Source of the DNA: Thermoproteota archaeon
GTDB lineage: Archaea > Korarchaeota > JAOZGF01 > JAOZFZ01
Assembly (NCBI GenBank): GCA_027491455.1
Contig: JAOZFL010000182.1
Location: 1 to 37,617 of the forward strand
DNA: 37,617 bases
Direction: 5' to 3'
Within the stretch, counting starts at the first letter, position 1; each line of letters starts with the position of its first letter. Positions 34,529 through 37,617 of the stretch are shown in pieces. The position numbers were made by a program, and so were the translations under genes. Under the pieces are notes generated by a model. It did no database searches. It saw only the letters and a list, made by a program, of their open reading frames with translations, and was not told the DNA's origin.

Positions 34529-36305
34529 CCCCGAATACCTCTCTAACCTTCACGGCGGCTCCTCTACGGAAAAACTTCATTTCTTCACAACTCATCAAGG
34601 CTCTTCCATACCCTACAAGGTTCCATTCCTTATTCACTATGAAAACTTCTTCTGCAGCTCTAATTTCATGATCACAATCCAACACAAATTTTGCAAATAA
34701 ACTCCTCCCCTTCTTTAAAAATTGTATCGCTTCGTCCTTTGCAACAATGCAGTATTTTCCCCTTGGAAGAGATCTAAAAAGCCTTTTTACCCCCTCTCCC
34801 TTAAGCACAAACAAGCCTCTGCCAGGTACAAGTGTGGCTATTAACTCATCTCCTCTGTAAATCCTTCTAACCCTTCCAGTTTTCTTCGAAAACTCTATTT
34901 TCACATTTAAATCGAAAATTTTTCTTCCCACTCCCTTTCCATACTGGTAGTCCAATATTTCTCTTATCTTTTCTAAGGAGTTTCTTCCTCCTCTTTCTAA
35001 CCGGTAATCGCTGAAATCCTCTTTCAATTTTTCAAGTAGACAAGGGTCTTCAGGCACCTTGCAAGCCATGTTAAATGGGTAGGTTTCCCTAAGTGAAGAA
35101 GGCACCAGGCCAAATGGGTAAACTATTTCTCCTTCCGCTGGGAGAACCCTTTCCTTAAGTCTTTTCCTAGCCCTGATAAGTTCAGGTCTAAAAAAGCTTT
35201 CTCTACCTGAATAGATGAAAGTTCTTCCCTTGACCACTGGGTCGTATTTCTCCAGTAGATCAGAGTATTTTTCGATTAGGGAGAGACACTCATATAGTTT
35301 CGGGTGGCACCTTGCTCTTTCCTGCAACAAGTTGAGGAGAGACCCCTCTTTAATAGCTTGCTTAATCGTTTTAATCTCTTGAAGAGAAACCCAAAGGTTA
35401 TGTTCAGCTATCTTCTTGACTTTCTCCTCTTCAGGCATCTCAACTAATTCTTTTAGTTCTATTTGGGAGCAGATGGGACAAGAGCAGGGTAGGTAGCTGA
35501 GGTTTTCGATTTTCCTTGTGCCAATAAGAGTCATGTACCTGTGTTGCTTTGCATACAGACTGTAGGCTGCAGAGTCAAATATATCGCAGCCGAAAGCTAC
35601 TGAGAAAGCAAAGAAAATTGGGTGGCCGGCCCCGAATAGATGGATAGGTTTATTGATTGGGATTTCAAGTTTTACAGGTATCACTTGACGCTCAATTATT
35701 TTACGGAACTCATAGCTCTCTAGAAAGGGGACCACTGTGCCAATAGCGTAGATGTCAAAGGGAAACCTAGTCATTTCCCTGCAAGAAAACTTTATTAGGT
35801 CTGGGAAACTTCCTCCCTGTATAGGGCCTACCCACAGGGTGCCGCTGGAAATGTTCATTTCAGAGAACTCTTTTGCTCTTTTTATGGTTTCCTTTACGGC
35901 TTTTAGGGTTTCTTCTCTTCCACCGTAAACGGGGACATCCAAGATAACTGCTATGTCACTTTCTATGTCTCTTTGGAAGAAAACGATGTCTCTGTTTGAA
36001 ACTTCTATGTCACCGTATGAGTAAAGCTGATATGCACCTGAATCCGTCATAACTGGAATGTTGACCCCTAATAAACCGTGAACACCTTTTTTTAGCGCTT
36101 TCTCCCTTAGGTCAGGTTTTTTCCAAATAATGTAGGCATTTGTAATTAACAAGTCGACCTTAAACCTCTCCTGCAAATCTCTTGATGATATGACCTCAAT
36201 ATTGGGGTTGATGACTGGCATTAAGCAAGGGGTCTCAATAGATCCGGATTTGGTTTTCAGCAAACCAATCCTTCCTAGTCCTTCTTTAGCCTTTACCTCG
36301 AACAT
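34512..36305 (-). CDS. tgtA: tRNA-guanine(15) transglycosylase TgtA (archaeosine)
   Basis: Inserts preQ0 at G15 of archaeal tRNAs, the first step of archaeosine formation. The 597-residue protein has the TIM-barrel catalytic part (VMTDSGAYQLYSYG with the active Asp; VGPIQGGSFPDL; the second Asp in FDSAAYSLYAK) and a zinc site YLPCSCPICS. C-terminal domains end in a PUA domain (DLNVKIEF; GRSLFAKFVLDCDHEIRAAEEVFIVN). A longer frame to GTG 36356 adds 17 residues. ATG 36305 is preferred because GGTG lies five bases upstream and homologues begin MFEIK at this point. It overlaps carS. Confidence 0.93.
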   Translation of the reverse strand: MFEVKAKEGLGRIGLLKTKSGSIETPCLMPVINPNIEVISSRDLQERFKVDLLITNAYIIWKKPDLREKALKKGVHGLLGVNIPVMTDSGAYQLYSYGDIEVSNRDIVFFQRDIESDIAVILDVPVYGGREETLKAVKETIKRAKEFSEMNISSGTLWVGPIQGGSFPDLIKFSCREMTRFPFDIYAIGTVVPFLESYEFRKIIERQVIPVKLEIPINKPIHLFGAGHPIFFAFSVAFGCDIFDSAAYSLYAKQHRYMTLIGTRKIENLSYLPCSCPICSQIELKELVEMPEEEKVKKIAEHNLWVSLQEIKTIKQAIKEGSLLNLLQERARCHPKLYECLSLIEKYSDLLEKYDPVVKGRTFIYSGRESFFRPELIRARKRLKERVLPAEGEIVYPFGLVPSSLRETYPFNMACKVPEDPCLLEKLKEDFSDYRLERGGRNSLEKIREILDYQYGKGVGRKIFDLNVKIEFSKKTGRVRRIYRGDELIATLVPGRGLFVLKGEGVKRLFRSLPRGKYCIVAKDEAIQFLKKGRSLFAKFVLDCDHEIRAAEEVFIVNKEWNLVGYGRALMSCEEMKFFRRGAAVKVREVFGVDDFH

Positions 36306-36440
36306 CAATCCACCCGAGGAAATTGAAAAATTTTCCTTAGCTTTAATCATTTTCACCGGAATCGTTTAAAAAATGTCTATTTGACAGATAAGGAGTAAAC
36401 CCTTAAAAACCCTTTACTCAATAAAAACATTTATAGAGGC

Positions 36441-37617
36441 GTGGAAACGGAGCTGATTGACATTCCAGCTAATCTACCCCCTGAAGCCTTAGCTATGCAG
36501 GAAAGATATCTGCAGGCTAAAACAGTTGAGGAAAGAATACGCTACTTGGAGAAATACCTTTCACTGATCCCCAAACATAAGGGAACAGAAAACCTGAGAG
36601 CAAACGTTAAAACAAGGCTTGCCAAGCTGAGAAGAGAACTTGAAGAAAGAAAAGTTAAGAGAAGGGTTTTGTATTCTAAAGAGGGGATAAAGAAAACAGG
36701 GTCTATAAGGATGTCATTGATAGGGTTTTCTAACTCGGGAAAAAGCTCAATAATGAAGGCTTTGACCAGCGCAAATGTGGAGGTAAGTGATGTTCCTTTC
36801 TCCACTAGAGAACCAACCCCAGGGATGTTTTTCTATGAAAACGGTAAAATACAGTTAATAGAGATACCATCAACATTTCTTGAAAGCAGTAGGATAGCTA
36901 AAAAGTTTTCTTCCGTGATAAGGAGCTCAGACGGCTTAATAATCGTTTTAGATCTATCGAGCGATCCTTCAGATCAATTAAAAAAGATAATTGAGAAAAT
37001 AGAGGGAATAGGTGTAAAAATAAACGTTGAAAGGCCAAAAGTGAAAATAAAAAGGCTTCCATCAGGTGGAATCCAGGTGACTGGTGAAAAACTTTTTAAA
37101 GGTGAAAAAGAGCAGATTTACAGCCTCTTAAGGGAAATGGGGTACATAAATGTCTCTGTTGAAATAAAAGGGGAAGTGACACCTGAGCAATTCGCAGAGG
37201 CACTTGACGAAAACATGGAGTACAAGAAAGCTGTTTTGATCGCGAACAAGGGGGATCTTCCAGGAACTCTTAAAAGATATGAAGGGCTCCTCGAGAAAAT
37301 TAAAGGGAAATTTAGGGTGATACCTGCATCTGCTTTGAAAGGGAAATTTCAAGGGGATTTGGGAGAAGTTCTCCTAAATGAACTGAACCTTATAAAGATT
37401 TATACGAAGCCTCCCAGGAAAGAACCTTCAAATGAACCGATATTCATGCCCCGAGGATCAAACATCAAAGACCTAGCGAAAAAGATAAATAAAACAATGG
37501 TTAAAAGCTTCGAATATGCAAGGGTGTGGGGGAAATCGGTTAAACATGGTGGAGAAAGAGTTAGTTTAGATCATAAACTGGAAGATGGAGACATAGTTGA
37601 GATTCACTATACTCTCC
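36441..37617 (+). CDS. DRG/Obg-like GTPase with TGS domain, 3' partial
   Basis: The frame is open from GTG 36441 to the window edge (392 codons seen). The order is an N-terminal helical/coiled region (about 14-75, KTVEERIRYLEKYLSL) and a G domain with P-loop GFSNSGKSS (95-103). STREPTPGMFFYENGKIQLIEIPS replaces the usual DxPG of G3 with EIPS (141-144). NKGD (269-272) is G4, and a C-terminal TGS domain (about 330 on, IFMPRGSNIKDLAKKI...LEDGDIVEIHY) follows. The overall plan is that of DRG GTPases, which bind ribosomes or RNA. A TATA-like CCTTAAAAACC about 30-40 bases upstream suggests a short or absent leader. Confidence 0.82.
   Translation, partial: METELIDIPANLPPEALAMQERYLQAKTVEERIRYLEKYLSLIPKHKGTENLRANVKTRLAKLRRELEERKVKRRVLYSKEGIKKTGSIRMSLIGFSNSGKSSIMKALTSANVEVSDVPFSTREPTPGMFFYENGKIQLIEIPSTFLESSRIAKKFSSVIRSSDGLIIVLDLSSDPSDQLKKIIEKIEGIGVKINVERPKVKIKRLPSGGIQVTGEKLFKGEKEQIYSLLREMGYINVSVEIKGEVTPEQFAEALDENMEYKKAVLIANKGDLPGTLKRYEGLLEKIKGKFRVIPASALKGKFQGDLGEVLLNELNLIKIYTKPPRKEPSNEPIFMPRGSNIKDLAKKINKTMVKSFEYARVWGKSVKHGGERVSLDHKLEDGDIVEIHYTL

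Noticed and set aside
1-37617. CRISPR array, restriction-modification, toxin-antitoxin or viral gene clusters
   Set aside because: No regularly spaced repeats or Cas, methylase, toxin or virion genes were seen. The window is mostly housekeeping DNA.

Overview
The window comes from an archaeal chromosome. It carries a nearly complete set of archaeal information-processing genes: Rpo12, TFB, aIF1, aIF2-alpha, eL42, eS27, Nop10, PCNA, PriS/PriL, a GINS subunit, topoisomerase VI and an archaeal type IA topoisomerase. It also has a full A-type ATP synthase, CDP-archaeol synthase and archaeosine TgtA. Some details point to the TACK side of the Archaea rather than to Euryarchaeota, but this is inference and the exact lineage cannot be read from the window. 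They are a proteasome beta subunit of the 'ATA' type known from Crenarchaeota, an MTA phosphorylase with a C-terminal CXC motif, and two adjacent tRNA genes with canonical introns. The DNA is AT-rich, arginine is mostly AGA/AGG, and many starts are TTG or GTG behind a GGTG-type Shine-Dalgarno sequence.

Layout: 1-1203 holds no intact gene, only possible decayed reading frames. 1204-4156 carries signal peptidase and Rpo12 (minus), aIF1 (plus), then TFB and a rhomboid protease (minus). About 4340-5450 is a clearly broken IS605-type TnpB gene. 5470-8090 is the top6B-top6A operon. It converges on a GTP-dependent dephospho-CoA kinase and a proteasome beta subunit (8087-9232, minus). 9423-14869 is a long plus-strand replication/translation cluster: small OB-fold-like protein, PCNA, PriL, PriS, Gins51, eL42, eS27, aIF2-alpha, Nop10 and tRNA-Thr(CGT). 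tRNA-Leu(CAA) follows.

A decayed stretch (15.3-16.2 kb) comes before a divergent pair: a membrane-anchored winged-helix regulator and a proline-rich exported protein. They share a promoter with a 7-2-7 inverted repeat. MTA phosphorylase and topoisomerase I converge at 18.55 kb. The ATP synthase fills 20.6-31.1 kb in an unusual arrangement. I-K runs on the plus strand and F-H-E-A-B, a 408-base gap, and D-C run on the minus strand. Subunit A is interrupted in its Walker A motif by a 530-residue LAGLIDADG intein.

The right end has an HTH-ThiN regulator of the ThiR type, a flavin disulfide reductase/NADH oxidase homologue, CDP-archaeol synthase overlapping TgtA, and a DRG-like GTPase with a TGS domain that runs off the window.

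The most notable points are the proteasome beta subunit that appears to lack Thr1, the intein with an apparent HTH segment, the uncharacterised membrane-HTH/exported-protein module with repeated ACAACTGT motifs, the uncharacterised OB-like protein overlapping PCNA, the GTPase with an altered G3 motif, and a 20-bp perfect palindrome ahead of the ATPase D-C genes.
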